DNA from: Candidatus Omnitrophota bacterium
GTDB lineage: Bacteria > Omnitrophota > Gorgyraeia > Aquiviventales > Aquiviventaceae
Reading direction: 5' to 3'
NCBI GenBank assembly: GCA_023247255.1
Contig: JAHFGV010000019.1
Span: 1 to 48,650, forward strand
Length of the DNA stretch: 48,650 nt
A program made the translations under genes and the position numbers. Under the pieces are notes generated by a model that was not told the DNA's origin, ran no database searches, and saw only the letters and a list, made by a program, of their open reading frames with translations. This document shows positions 33,196-41,122 of the stretch, in pieces; position 1 is the first letter of the stretch; each line of letters opens with the position of its first letter.

Positions 33196-34642
33196 AAGTC
33201 GGGGGCGTGGGGAACGGGGCGTGGGGCACGTTTTTAATCTCGGATTTCGGATTTTGCTCCAATCCGCAATCCGCAATTTTATCGCCTCCTGCCCCCCAAC
33301 CGTGTAACTCTCCTTCAATCTCCTGCCTGAGCCTCTGCCGCAAGGGTTCAAAAGGCACCTGAGCGATAATCGGCTCGACGAAGCCCATCACCACCAGCCG
33401 CTCGGCGACGGCTCGTGGAACGCCTCGCGCCATCGCGTAGAAGATCTGCTCCTCATCAATGGGGCCGATGGAAGCGCCGTGTTTGCACTGCACGTCATCC
33501 GCGAGGATTTCGAGCATCGGAATCGTCTCAGCCTGTGTGTTCTCACTGAGTAGGAGGTTGTGATTCTCCTGAAAGGCGTTTGTCTGTTGAGCCGATTGTG
33601 CGATGCGAATGAGCCCCGTGTAGATCATTCGGCTTTTGTCCTGAAGTGCCGCGCGCACCTTAAGGTCAGAGCTTGTGTGGGGCGCCTGATGATCTTGAAG
33701 GGTGTGTTGATCGATATGCTGGTTTCTCTTTCCAAACGTAAACCCATAGAGAAAGCTGGATGCCTGCTCTTCCATGAGCTTCGTGATCAGGTGGGTCTTG
33801 GAGAGGCTGCTGCCTAAGTTGAGATTGGCGAGCGTTAACTGGGCCCCTCTACCCAGAGTAGCCCGCAACAAGAGAAACTCACGGGCCTGAATATCCCATC
33901 GCTGAAGCCTGACGTAATGCACCCGCGCGTCTTTCTCCAGAACCAACTCGATTCGGCTATTCACCAAATGAGCCTCTGTCGTTTCAGCCGATGCTTGCGA
34001 AGCTGACAGACTCATCCCCGATTCTGGAAGGCTGAGGTATTCATCGACCCAGGTGACGGAACTTCCTTTTCCAACCCGGATGATTGTCATGGGAAATAAT
34101 GCCTGGGAGGGAGCCATCGAAAGGGCATGTATCAGGCGAATGGGAACGGATCCGATAAAATCATCCGGAATTTGGATTGACAAAGCGTCGTCATGAAAAG
34201 CGAGATTCAAATGGGTGAGTTTCTGCTCCGTCTGGCTTAAGCCATCCGTCTCAAGAAACTTCCGAATCCAATCTCCTTGCTTGCCCATTTGGGCAACATC
34301 GGCAACATCTTCGATCAGCCAACCGGATATCTGTGGCTGAGCAAGCCACGTGCCATTGACACGCACGAATAGCTGTTCCTCACCGAGCGGCTGTGTGAAT
34401 AGGCTCAGGTGCGCTTCTTTGAGCGATAACGACTCAAACAAAGACGGGGGCCTTGGCAGAAATCCTCGCATCGGATCCAGAAGCGAGACATCCGTCCGGC
34501 GCCAGATCTCGTCGCTGGGATGCGGCCAGGGCAATTGCTGTTGCGTCTCAAAAGCCTTATGCCTCAAATCCGTCAGCCAGGCTGGCTCCTTGAAGTGTCG
34601 CGCCAAAGCGTCAATGGTTGTCAAATCAAAGGATGCTGCCAT
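33188..34642 (-). CDS. sufD: Fe-S assembly protein SufD, with repeat-derived C-terminal tail
   Basis: 484 residues. SufD pairs with SufB in the SufBC2D scaffold. It shares the beta-helix core with SufB, e.g. SSFLYGFTFGKRNQHIDQHTLQDHQAPHTSSDLKVRAALQDKSRMIYTGLIRI and CKHGASIGPIDEEQIFYAMARGVPRAVAERLVVMGFVEPI. The last ~37 residues (GWGAGGDKIADCGLEQNPKS and onward) come from family E-like words at about 33191-33300 and are absent from the family. Confidence 0.93.
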   Translation of the reverse strand: MAASFDLTTIDALARHFKEPAWLTDLRHKAFETQQQLPWPHPSDEIWRRTDVSLLDPMRGFLPRPPSLFESLSLKEAHLSLFTQPLGEEQLFVRVNGTWLAQPQISGWLIEDVADVAQMGKQGDWIRKFLETDGLSQTEQKLTHLNLAFHDDALSIQIPDDFIGSVPIRLIHALSMAPSQALFPMTIIRVGKGSSVTWVDEYLSLPESGMSLSASQASAETTEAHLVNSRIELVLEKDARVHYVRLQRWDIQAREFLLLRATLGRGAQLTLANLNLGSSLSKTHLITKLMEEQASSFLYGFTFGKRNQHIDQHTLQDHQAPHTSSDLKVRAALQDKSRMIYTGLIRIAQSAQQTNAFQENHNLLLSENTQAETIPMLEILADDVQCKHGASIGPIDEEQIFYAMARGVPRAVAERLVVMGFVEPIIAQVPFEPLRQRLRQEIEGELHGWGAGGDKIADCGLEQNPKSEIKNVPHAPFPTPPTYG

Positions 34643-34655
34643 CGTTAGTGACTAA

Positions 34656-34815
34656 GGGTTCGTTAAGAAATAACTGCGTCAATTTGACCGGGGGCTTTTG
34701 ACCCATGGCTGCGTTGCTCATCGCTTACATCCTCATCGAGAATGCTCGCTCTTCGCGCCTTGCCCTGAGTCAAAATCCCCACGGCCAAATAGCACAGTCA
34801 TTTCTTAACGAACCC
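34656..34815. repeat. Family B mini-element, copy B1
   Basis: 160 bp with terminal inverted repeats GGGTTCGTTAAGAAAT and its exact complement ATTTCTTAACGAACCC. Flanking TAA triplets (34653-34655 and 34816-34818) fit a 3-bp target duplication. The interior has GACCGGGGGCTTTTGACCCA and GCTCTTCGCGCCTTGCCC words but no frame. It lies 13 bases before the sufD start, between sufB and sufD. Confidence 0.85.
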
Positions 34816-34818
34816 TAA

Positions 34819-35069
34819 CTGCTGTTTTGCAAAATGCCTCAATGTCAGTGGCCAAGTGGCCCATGGCCAGGAAGAAAGTAAATCATGATCCTAAGCTCCA
34901 GTATTTACGTCTGTGTCATGTTTCATGTGTCATGAGTCATGGAAAGCAAAAGGAGCCCTTTGGCCATACTTGAGATGCCTGTTTATTTTCTGCTTTTTCA
35001 TGACACATGACTCATGAAACATGACACAATCCTCATTACTTCTCTTGGGAAATAACACGACACTCAGCC
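34819..35069. repeat. Family A mini-element, copy A3 (right end lost)
   Basis: The left end CTGCTGTTTTGCAAAATG and the interior match A2, but an extra stretch (about 34850-34905) is present and the right terminal repeat is absent. It abuts B1 directly at a TAA. Together B1 and A3 fill the 34643-35100 gap in the suf operon. Confidence 0.7.
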
Positions 35070-35100
35070 GCTTTCCCCCACTGACCACCGATCACTGCAC

Positions 35101-36519
35101 TTATCCCACGGCTCCTTCCATCTCCAATTGCACTAGGCGATTGAGCTCAACCGCGTACTCCAGCGGCAGCTCCTTGACGAATGGCTCAATGAAGCCATTG
35201 ACGATCATGTTCATGGCTTCTTGGTCGGTGAGTCCGCGGCTCATGGCGTAGAAGAGTTGTTCATCCCCGATCTTGGAGACTGTGGCCTCATGTCCGATCT
35301 GCACCCGCTTTTCATCAATCTCCATCGTCGGATAAGTGTCTGAGCGTGACTCCGGATTGAGCAGCAGGGCATCACAGCGCACCGTGGATTTCGCGTTCAC
35401 AGCCCCCGGATAGACCTTGACCAGACCCCGGTAGCTGGTGCGTCCCGTGCCCTTGGAAATCGATTTCGACGTGATCACCGAGGATGTATCCGATGCCGCG
35501 TGAACCATCTTCGCACCCGCATCCTGATGCTGTCCGTCACCGGCGAACGCAACCGACAGCACCTCCCCATGTGCACCGGGCCCCATCAGATAAACGCCCG
35601 GGTACTTCATCGTCAGACGAGAACCGAGATTGCCGTCTAACCACTGCACCGTCGCACCCTCATGAGCCACGGCGCGTTTGGTGACGAGGTTGTACACGTT
35701 CTTCGACCAGTTCTGAATCGTGACGTAGCGAATCTTGGCATGATTCAGCGCGATGAGTTCCACGACTGCACAATGGAGGGAATCCGAAGAATATGACGGT
35801 GCGGTGCATCCCTCGAAATAAGTCACCTCGGCGCCTTCATCCGCGATGATCAGCGTGCGCTCGAATTGTCCCATGTTCTTGGCGTTGATTCTGAAGTAGG
35901 CCTGCAGGGGCATCTCGACACGCACCCCTTTTGGCACATAGATGAAACTGCCGCCGCTCCATACGGCGGTATTCAGCGCGGCAAATTTGTTATCCGCAGG
36001 AGGAATGATGCTGCCGAAGTAGCGCTGGATGATGTCTGGACGTTCCTTCAGGCCTGTGTCCATGTCGAGGAAGATCACCCCCTGGCGCTGAAGATCTTCG
36101 TGCATGGAGTGATAAACGGATTCGCTTTCATACTGGGCGCTGACTCCCGCAAGAAACTTGCGCTCAGCCTCGGGGATACCCAGCCGATCGAACGTTTCCT
36201 TGATCTCCACTGGAACATCCTCCCAGGAACTTCCCTGTTTCTCGGTAGGCTTGAGGTAGTAGTAGATGTCATCGAAATGAATGCTGTTCAACAGCTCGGT
36301 GTTTGCCCACTGGGGCATGGGCTTGTTGACGAAGTGCCGGTATCCGCGGAGCCTCAGATCCAACATCCACTTAGGCTCTTGCTTCATCGCTGAGATTTGC
36401 TTAACCTGATCCTCATCCAAGCCGGGCTCTGCCTTGAAAAAAGCCTTCTCCGGAACATGAAAACCGTAGAGCTTGTCATAATCCTGGTTGATGTCAATCT
36501 TTGGTTTCACGGATGCCAT
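35101..36519 (-). CDS. sufB: Fe-S assembly scaffold SufB
   Basis: 472 residues, full length. SufB is the main scaffold component of SufBC2D. It has the N-terminal helices (GLDEDQVKQISAMKQEPKWMLDLRLRGYRHF), YFEGCTAPSYSSDSLHCAVVE and, near the end, TVRCDALLLNPESRSDTYPTMEIDEKRVQIGHEATVSKIGDEQLFYAMSRGL. The Cys in TVRCD matches the family's functional Cys position. It follows sufC by 35 bases. Confidence 0.97.
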   Translation of the reverse strand: MASVKPKIDINQDYDKLYGFHVPEKAFFKAEPGLDEDQVKQISAMKQEPKWMLDLRLRGYRHFVNKPMPQWANTELLNSIHFDDIYYYLKPTEKQGSSWEDVPVEIKETFDRLGIPEAERKFLAGVSAQYESESVYHSMHEDLQRQGVIFLDMDTGLKERPDIIQRYFGSIIPPADNKFAALNTAVWSGGSFIYVPKGVRVEMPLQAYFRINAKNMGQFERTLIIADEGAEVTYFEGCTAPSYSSDSLHCAVVELIALNHAKIRYVTIQNWSKNVYNLVTKRAVAHEGATVQWLDGNLGSRLTMKYPGVYLMGPGAHGEVLSVAFAGDGQHQDAGAKMVHAASDTSSVITSKSISKGTGRTSYRGLVKVYPGAVNAKSTVRCDALLLNPESRSDTYPTMEIDEKRVQIGHEATVSKIGDEQLFYAMSRGLTDQEAMNMIVNGFIEPFVKELPLEYAVELNRLVQLEMEGAVG

Positions 36520-36554
36520 AGCCTGTTTCCTCCTTTTACACTCGCACTAGTCGA

Positions 36555-37334
36555 CTACACGCAGAGCGTTTGCGTATGGGGACGCAGCCCTTCATAACCC
36601 TTGGCCTCCAATTCATGGGCCAATTCCGGGCCTGCCGAGCGCACCACACAGCCATCCACCATGACGTGCACACGATCGGGAATAACGTAGTTCAACAGCC
36701 GTTGATAGTGCGTGATCAGCAAAATTCCCCGCTGAGAAGAACGTTGGGCGTTGATGCCAGCTGCTACCGTTTTGAGGGCGTCGATATCCAATCCGGAATC
36801 GGTCTCATCAAGGACGGCAAGCGCAGGGGCAAGAACAGCCATCTGAAGAATCTCCAACCGTTTCTTTTCCCCTCCGGAGAAGCCATCGTTGACATAACGA
36901 TTCATGAACGAATCCGCGATACCCAGCGTTTTCAAATGAGTCTTCACGGTCTGACGGAACTCCTTGATGGGCACATCCGTCCCCCGCACCCCTCGTAGGG
37001 CGGAGCGGAGGAAATTTACTATGGTCACACCCGGGATAGCCGTCGGATACTGAAAGGCAAGAAATATGCCGGCTGCTGCGCGTTCATTGACTGCAAGTTG
37101 CTGAATGTCCTGGCCTTTATAGAGAATGCGCCCCTGGGTTATCGTGTACTTCGGATGCCCCATGAGGCAGAGCGACAACGTACTCTTTCCGGACCCATTC
37201 GGACCCATGATGGCGTGCACCTCACCACACCCCAGGCTCAGCGTCAAGCCCTTTAAAATCTCTTTCCCATCGACCGCAACATGCAGATTCTCGACTTCAA
37301 GCAAGGATGGCTGAATAGCTGATTGAATAGTCAT
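36555..37334 (-). CDS. sufC: Fe-S assembly ATPase SufC
   Basis: 259 residues. An ABC-type ATPase: Walker A GPNGSGKST, Q-loop AFQYPTAIPGV, signature FSGGEKKRLEILQMA, and the SufC-specific Walker B LDETDSGLDID. It forms SufBC2D with SufB and SufD. It starts 33 bases after the Rrf2 regulator stop, so the two are likely co-transcribed. Confidence 0.97.
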   Translation of the reverse strand: MTIQSAIQPSLLEVENLHVAVDGKEILKGLTLSLGCGEVHAIMGPNGSGKSTLSLCLMGHPKYTITQGRILYKGQDIQQLAVNERAAAGIFLAFQYPTAIPGVTIVNFLRSALRGVRGTDVPIKEFRQTVKTHLKTLGIADSFMNRYVNDGFSGGEKKRLEILQMAVLAPALAVLDETDSGLDIDALKTVAAGINAQRSSQRGILLITHYQRLLNYVIPDRVHVMVDGCVVRSAGPELAHELEAKGYEGLRPHTQTLCV

Positions 37335-37367
37335 CTTTTTGACCTATCGGTTAGACATCGAGTTACA

Positions 37368-37832
37368 TCAGTTGCCGATTACGCCCAGTCGTTTACCCAG
37401 GCGTTCGGATACTTCGTACTCATTGTCCAAGAGCGTATCCAGAGTAGTCTTATTCAAGAAACCCTGGATGTAGGCAGTGAGGCCCGACCAAACCGAGCGA
37501 ATCCCGCAGTTGGTAAAATGCACGCAGGCTACTTCGTTGCCGGTAAAGGAGCGACAGATATGGTCTGTCGTTTCCAGACGTCCCAGTGCCTGTATCGTTT
37601 CTCCCAGAGTCAGTTGCGAAGCAGGCCGATTGAGGGTGTAGCCTCCCTTTACTCCCCGTACGCTATGGACCAACCCGGCCCGTGAAAGGAGCCGCAAGAG
37701 CTTCTCCACATAGGCCGCAGAGAGTCCTTCCTTCTCTGCGATCTCCCTCACGCTGACTAGCTGCCCTTTTGGAACCCTGGCCAGTTGCAAGAGGCAGCGC
37801 AGTCCATACTCTTCTTGGGCGGTAATTTTCAT
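37368..37832 (-). CDS. Rrf2/IscR-family regulator of the suf operon
   Basis: 154 residues. The winged helix MKITAQEEYGLRCLLQLARVP and SAAYVEKLLRLLSRAGLVHSVRGVKGGY is the Rrf2 pattern. Three Cys (93, 103, 109) with spacing x9 and x5 are in the position of the IscR/SufR cluster ligands, so it may sense Fe-S status. It is the first gene of the suf operon, with a matching palindrome in its own promoter. Confidence 0.92.
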   Translation of the reverse strand: MKITAQEEYGLRCLLQLARVPKGQLVSVREIAEKEGLSAAYVEKLLRLLSRAGLVHSVRGVKGGYTLNRPASQLTLGETIQALGRLETTDHICRSFTGNEVACVHFTNCGIRSVWSGLTAYIQGFLNKTTLDTLLDNEYEVSERLGKRLGVIGN

Positions 37833-37859
37833 CGGATGGGTCTTACCCCTATACCCTCA

Positions 37860-37892
37860 AGGATACGATAATATGACTTTTTTGTCAAGTAT
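37860..37892 (-). promoter_or_regulatory. suf operon promoter with IscR-like operator
   Basis: On the minus strand TTGACA (37883-37888) and TATCCT (37860-37865) stand 17 bases apart. The 25-base stretch 37868-37892 reads ATACTTGACAAAAAAGTCAT and ends TTAT, a palindromic site close to the IscR type 1 consensus, covering the -35 box. A further inverted pair GGATAC/GTATCC brackets it. Confidence 0.65.
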
Positions 37893-37944
37893 CCTAACCA
37901 CGCAGCCTTGTGATCACTCGGCTGATCGAAGGGGTTAAGCGGGG

Positions 37945-39054
37945 TTAAGACGCAAACCGCTGGGGGGAAAAAGGTTTTATGTCCAGAACACTTCTGCCAC
38001 GCAGGATGAGGTCCGCCATCACCTGAGCGGTAATCGGGGCGAGGAGGATTCCGTGTCGGAAATGGCCGGCGGCCACATAGAGTCCATCGATGGCGGTTTT
38101 GCCTAGGATGGGACGCCGGTCGGCTGTGGCCGGGCGGAAGCCGGCCCAGGCTTCGAGAAACAGACACGGATCCAGTGCGCGACTGATTTGACGCAGCCCG
38201 GACAAGATTCCCTCCATACCCTCGATGGTGAGAACCTTTGTAAAACCAGCCGGCTCCATCGTTGAGCCACAAATCAGCCGGTTATCCCGTCGCTGAACGA
38301 CGTAGGCACGCTGCGATACCAATATCCGCCGAAAGACTCGGCTGGAAGATCGAAACGCGAGCATCTGTCCGCGTAGGGGCTCGATAGGCACAGGCACGGG
38401 AAAAGATCCTCCCATCGAGGCCCAACTGCCCAGGCAGTTGACTACTATGCGGGCGGATAACTGTCCACGGTTCGTTTCTACTCCCCGAATGACACACCCA
38501 CGGACGATCAATCGATTCACCGTGGTCTGTTCTTTGACTTCCACACCCGCTTTTCGACAAGCGATCGCCAGGGCTTGCATGAGACGGACATTATCCACTT
38601 GCGCCTCGTTAGGAAAATAAAACCCGGCATGGATCGCCGCATCCACATACGGTTCGTTGCGACGAAGTTCCTTGCGTGACCAGCGTTCCACGCGCAGGCC
38701 CTGTTTGAGCTGCCAGCGGGCTTGCCGGCTAAGCACACGTTCCTCCCTACCATTCATCGCAAGGGATACAATCCCATCAACATGGTAGCCAACCGACAGA
38801 TCGGATCGCCGCTCCAAATGTTCCACCCACCGAGGATACATCCGTCGCGCAGCCTGACAGAGCTCAAAGACGGAATCGGGCTGTACGCAATCGACTTGCG
38901 CTGAGAGAATACCGGCTGCCGCGGAGGAGGCTTCCTGACCCAAACGTTCACGTTCCACGATGAGAACCCGACAACCGTGGCGCGCGAGCTCATCGGCGAG
39001 TGCGCAGCCGATGATGCCACCTCCGAGGATGAGAATATCAGCGTGTGAAACCAT
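37945..39054 (-). CDS. thiO: FAD-dependent glycine oxidase-like protein (ThiO type)
   Basis: 369 residues. The dinucleotide fold ILGGGIIGCALADELARHGCRVLIVERE binds FAD. The rest follows the DAO/ThiO pattern, e.g. EASSAAAGILSAQ, GFYFPNEAQVDNVRLMQAL, WAGFRPATADRRPILG and GHFRHGILLAPITAQVMADLI. ThiO oxidises glycine to the imine used in thiazole synthesis. No other thi gene is nearby, so the thiamine link rests on homology. Confidence 0.88.
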   Translation of the reverse strand: MVSHADILILGGGIIGCALADELARHGCRVLIVERERLGQEASSAAAGILSAQVDCVQPDSVFELCQAARRMYPRWVEHLERRSDLSVGYHVDGIVSLAMNGREERVLSRQARWQLKQGLRVERWSRKELRRNEPYVDAAIHAGFYFPNEAQVDNVRLMQALAIACRKAGVEVKEQTTVNRLIVRGCVIRGVETNRGQLSARIVVNCLGSWASMGGSFPVPVPIEPLRGQMLAFRSSSRVFRRILVSQRAYVVQRRDNRLICGSTMEPAGFTKVLTIEGMEGILSGLRQISRALDPCLFLEAWAGFRPATADRRPILGKTAIDGLYVAAGHFRHGILLAPITAQVMADLILRGRSVLDIKPFSPQRFAS

Positions 39055-39133
39055 GAGATTCTTTGCTCATCGCTTTGGGATTTCTGGTGGGGCGAAGCAA
39101 AACATCGGGGGTGGCTCGATGACGGGGCCGAAC

Positions 39134-39532
39134 TTAGCGCTCAATGGGAAAGCCAGCGGCTTTCCAAGAAGCGATGCCGCCGATCATCTCTTTCGCACGA
39201 TAGCCCTTCGAGGCTAATACGTACGCCGCTTTTGTACAGAGCAAACAAGTAACGTCCCAACAATAGGCGACGATAGCCTTATTCTTGGGCAGTTCTCTCA
39301 TGCGCGTGGGCAGCTCTTCAAAAGGAATGTGGATCGCACCAGGAATGCGTCCTTCCTGATAACCTTGCCTTGAACGGACATCCAAAATCACTGCTTGCGT
39401 CGGATCTTCATCCATCAGGCGCTTGACGTTGTGTGGGCCAAGCTCTGCGGACAGCTTGGCCTCAAAGTAACGCGCCAACTGCGCAGGACTCACCGATCGA
39501 ATCGCTGATCGCCGTCTCGTTGCTGTTGCCAT
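39134..39532 (-). CDS. Rhodanese-like sulfurtransferase
   Basis: 132 residues. One rhodanese domain: AVILDVRSRQGYQEGRIPGAIHIPFEEL then AIVAYCWDVTCLLCTKAAYVLASKGY, with Cys91 as the likely persulfide-carrying residue and two more Cys (96, 99) close by. The start is set by AGGAG six bases before the ATG. Sulfur transfer linked to the nearby Fe-S genes is plausible. Confidence 0.9.
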   Translation of the reverse strand: MATATRRRSAIRSVSPAQLARYFEAKLSAELGPHNVKRLMDEDPTQAVILDVRSRQGYQEGRIPGAIHIPFEELPTRMRELPKNKAIVAYCWDVTCLLCTKAAYVLASKGYRAKEMIGGIASWKAAGFPIER

Positions 39533-39624
39533 CGTCTCCTCCTTTTTAGGGTTCTTCTGGATTTTCTGTGGATTCCGCCCCCTCTTTGGAAAAGAGGGGT
39601 GGGGGAGAGTTTTCCAAGTCATAT

Positions 39625-39894
39625 CTGGGCTTTTGCAAAAATAGCCAACGCGTTGACCGAGTGTTGTGTCCTATTCCAAGAGAAGTAATGAGGATTGTGT
39701 CATGTTTCATGAGTCATGTGTCATGAAAAAGCAGAAAATAAACAGGTATCTCAAGCATGGCCAAAGTACGCCTTTTGCTTTCCATGACTCATGACACATG
39801 AAACATGAAACAGTCTTTCATGACACACAACACATAACTCATGAAACAGACGTGAGCACTACCACTAACCTCGATGCATTTTGCAAAACCTCAG
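39625..39894. repeat. Family A mini-element, copy A4 (complete, reversed)
   Basis: 270 bp. The left end CTGGGCTTTTGCAAAA and right end TTTTGCAAAACCTCAG are the paired terminal repeats. It is flanked by GTCATAT (39618-39624 and 39894-39900), a 7-bp target duplication. The right duplication supplies the TGA stop of the DUF559 gene. Confidence 0.85.
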
Positions 39895-40242
39895 TCATAT
39901 ATTCTCCCATATCTTCTCAATGACCCCTTCTATGTTCTCGAAAACTTCTCTGTCTGAAAACCTCAAAACTCGCAATCCAATATTTCTCATGAATTCATCT
40001 CTTCGGCTGTCTTTTACTTTTCCGTCTTCTGTATAATGCTGCCCGCCATCGAGCTCCAAAACTAGATGGGCACTCGAGCAGTAAAAATCAACGATAAAAT
40101 TTCCTATTGGCTTCTGTCTATAAAATTGATGTCCTTTCATCTGCTTGTCTCTGATTCTTGACCACAGCATTTTTTCCACATCTGTCATCCCTTTTCTAAG
40201 CCGTTGGGAATGTTCTTTCAACCTCTTGTTGTAATCAAGCAT
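39895..40242 (-). CDS. DUF559 (very-short-patch-like) endonuclease-fold protein
   Basis: 115 residues, the usual size of stand-alone DUF559 proteins. The restriction-like core is visible: FIVDFYCSSAHLVLELDGGQHY (Asp52, Glu63, Asp65, Gln68 and His69 region), then GLRVLRFSDREVFENIEGV. It is clearly more AT-rich than neighbouring genes, suggesting transfer. The target is unknown; this family is often found near mobile DNA. Family A copy A4 abuts its 3' end. Confidence 0.88.
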   Translation of the reverse strand: MLDYNKRLKEHSQRLRKGMTDVEKMLWSRIRDKQMKGHQFYRQKPIGNFIVDFYCSSAHLVLELDGGQHYTEDGKVKDSRRDEFMRNIGLRVLRFSDREVFENIEGVIEKIWENI

Positions 40243-40489
40243 GCCCTTAAAATCCCCCCTCGCCCTCCTTTACTAAAGGGGGGACTACCCGCACGATTTC
40301 CTGAAGAGTCCTTTTTAGATGCCAAAACCTAAAGCATTGTGGATTTCGGATCTTCGATTGCGGATTTATTACCTCTTTCAATTCGTAATCCCCAATGCCA
40401 GTGGGTCTTCAAGAACTTTCAACTCCCTTTCATCCTGAGTCGTTGCCCATCCACTCACTCGCCCAATGGCCAGGCAAAAGAACAAGAAT

Positions 40490-41122
40490 TCATTCGGTGG
40501 GATTATCCTTTTGTATCGAGGGTTGTACCCGGGGATTCCTGGCGCGATCTTGCAGCACACGTTCCACGGCCCCGGTCAAATCTGCAGGCCCAGCAAACCG
40601 CAAGGTAACCCGACCATCCGGGGCGATGATGTAGGTCAAGGGAACGCCGACCAGGCCGTATTCCAGAGAGATGGCAAAATCATTCTCGCCATCGGGGATC
40701 ACTTCATAGGGCAAGAGTGCCTGCTTGATAAAGCTTCGCAACCGTGCGGGATCCTCATCGATACTGACAGCCAGAATAGTAACACCCCGAGATGACCATC
40801 GTTGATGCACTTCCTTCAGCTTGGGGATCTCTGCCCGACAGTACCCGCACCAAGTGGCCCAGAAATGAAGCACAACGACATTCCCTGCATACTTTGCCAG
40901 GGTCTGCTCAGTGCCGGTAAGATCTTTTGCGGAAAACGCAGGGGCTCGCTGTCCGGAGCCGGGACCGTCTTCAAACCACCACGCCTGGCTCTCTGGAACC
41001 GATACGGCGGATACCGTAAAGATCGCAAGACCAGCCAGGACCAGACTGCAGAGAACCCACACGTGACGCCTGACACGTGACACGAAACGACATGCCCAAA
41101 TATTTTTCTTGTTACTTGTCAC
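40490..41122 (-). CDS. TlpA-like thiol-disulfide oxidoreductase
   Basis: 210 residues. A signal/anchor peptide (about 21-40) precedes a thioredoxin fold: APAFSAKDLTG, VVVLHFWATWCGYCRAEIPKL with the active Cys92-x2-Cys95, and the cis-Pro in GVPLTYIIAPDG. It probably reduces thiols outside the inner membrane. The frame begins with GTG at 41122, overlapping the FIST stop (GTGA), or with the later GTG giving VSRVRRHVWVLCSL. The signal region is encoded by CACGTGTCA-type repeat words. Confidence 0.87.
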   Translation of the reverse strand: MTSNKKNIWACRFVSRVRRHVWVLCSLVLAGLAIFTVSAVSVPESQAWWFEDGPGSGQRAPAFSAKDLTGTEQTLAKYAGNVVVLHFWATWCGYCRAEIPKLKEVHQRWSSRGVTILAVSIDEDPARLRSFIKQALLPYEVIPDGENDFAISLEYGLVGVPLTYIIAPDGRVTLRFAGPADLTGAVERVLQDRARNPRVQPSIQKDNPTE

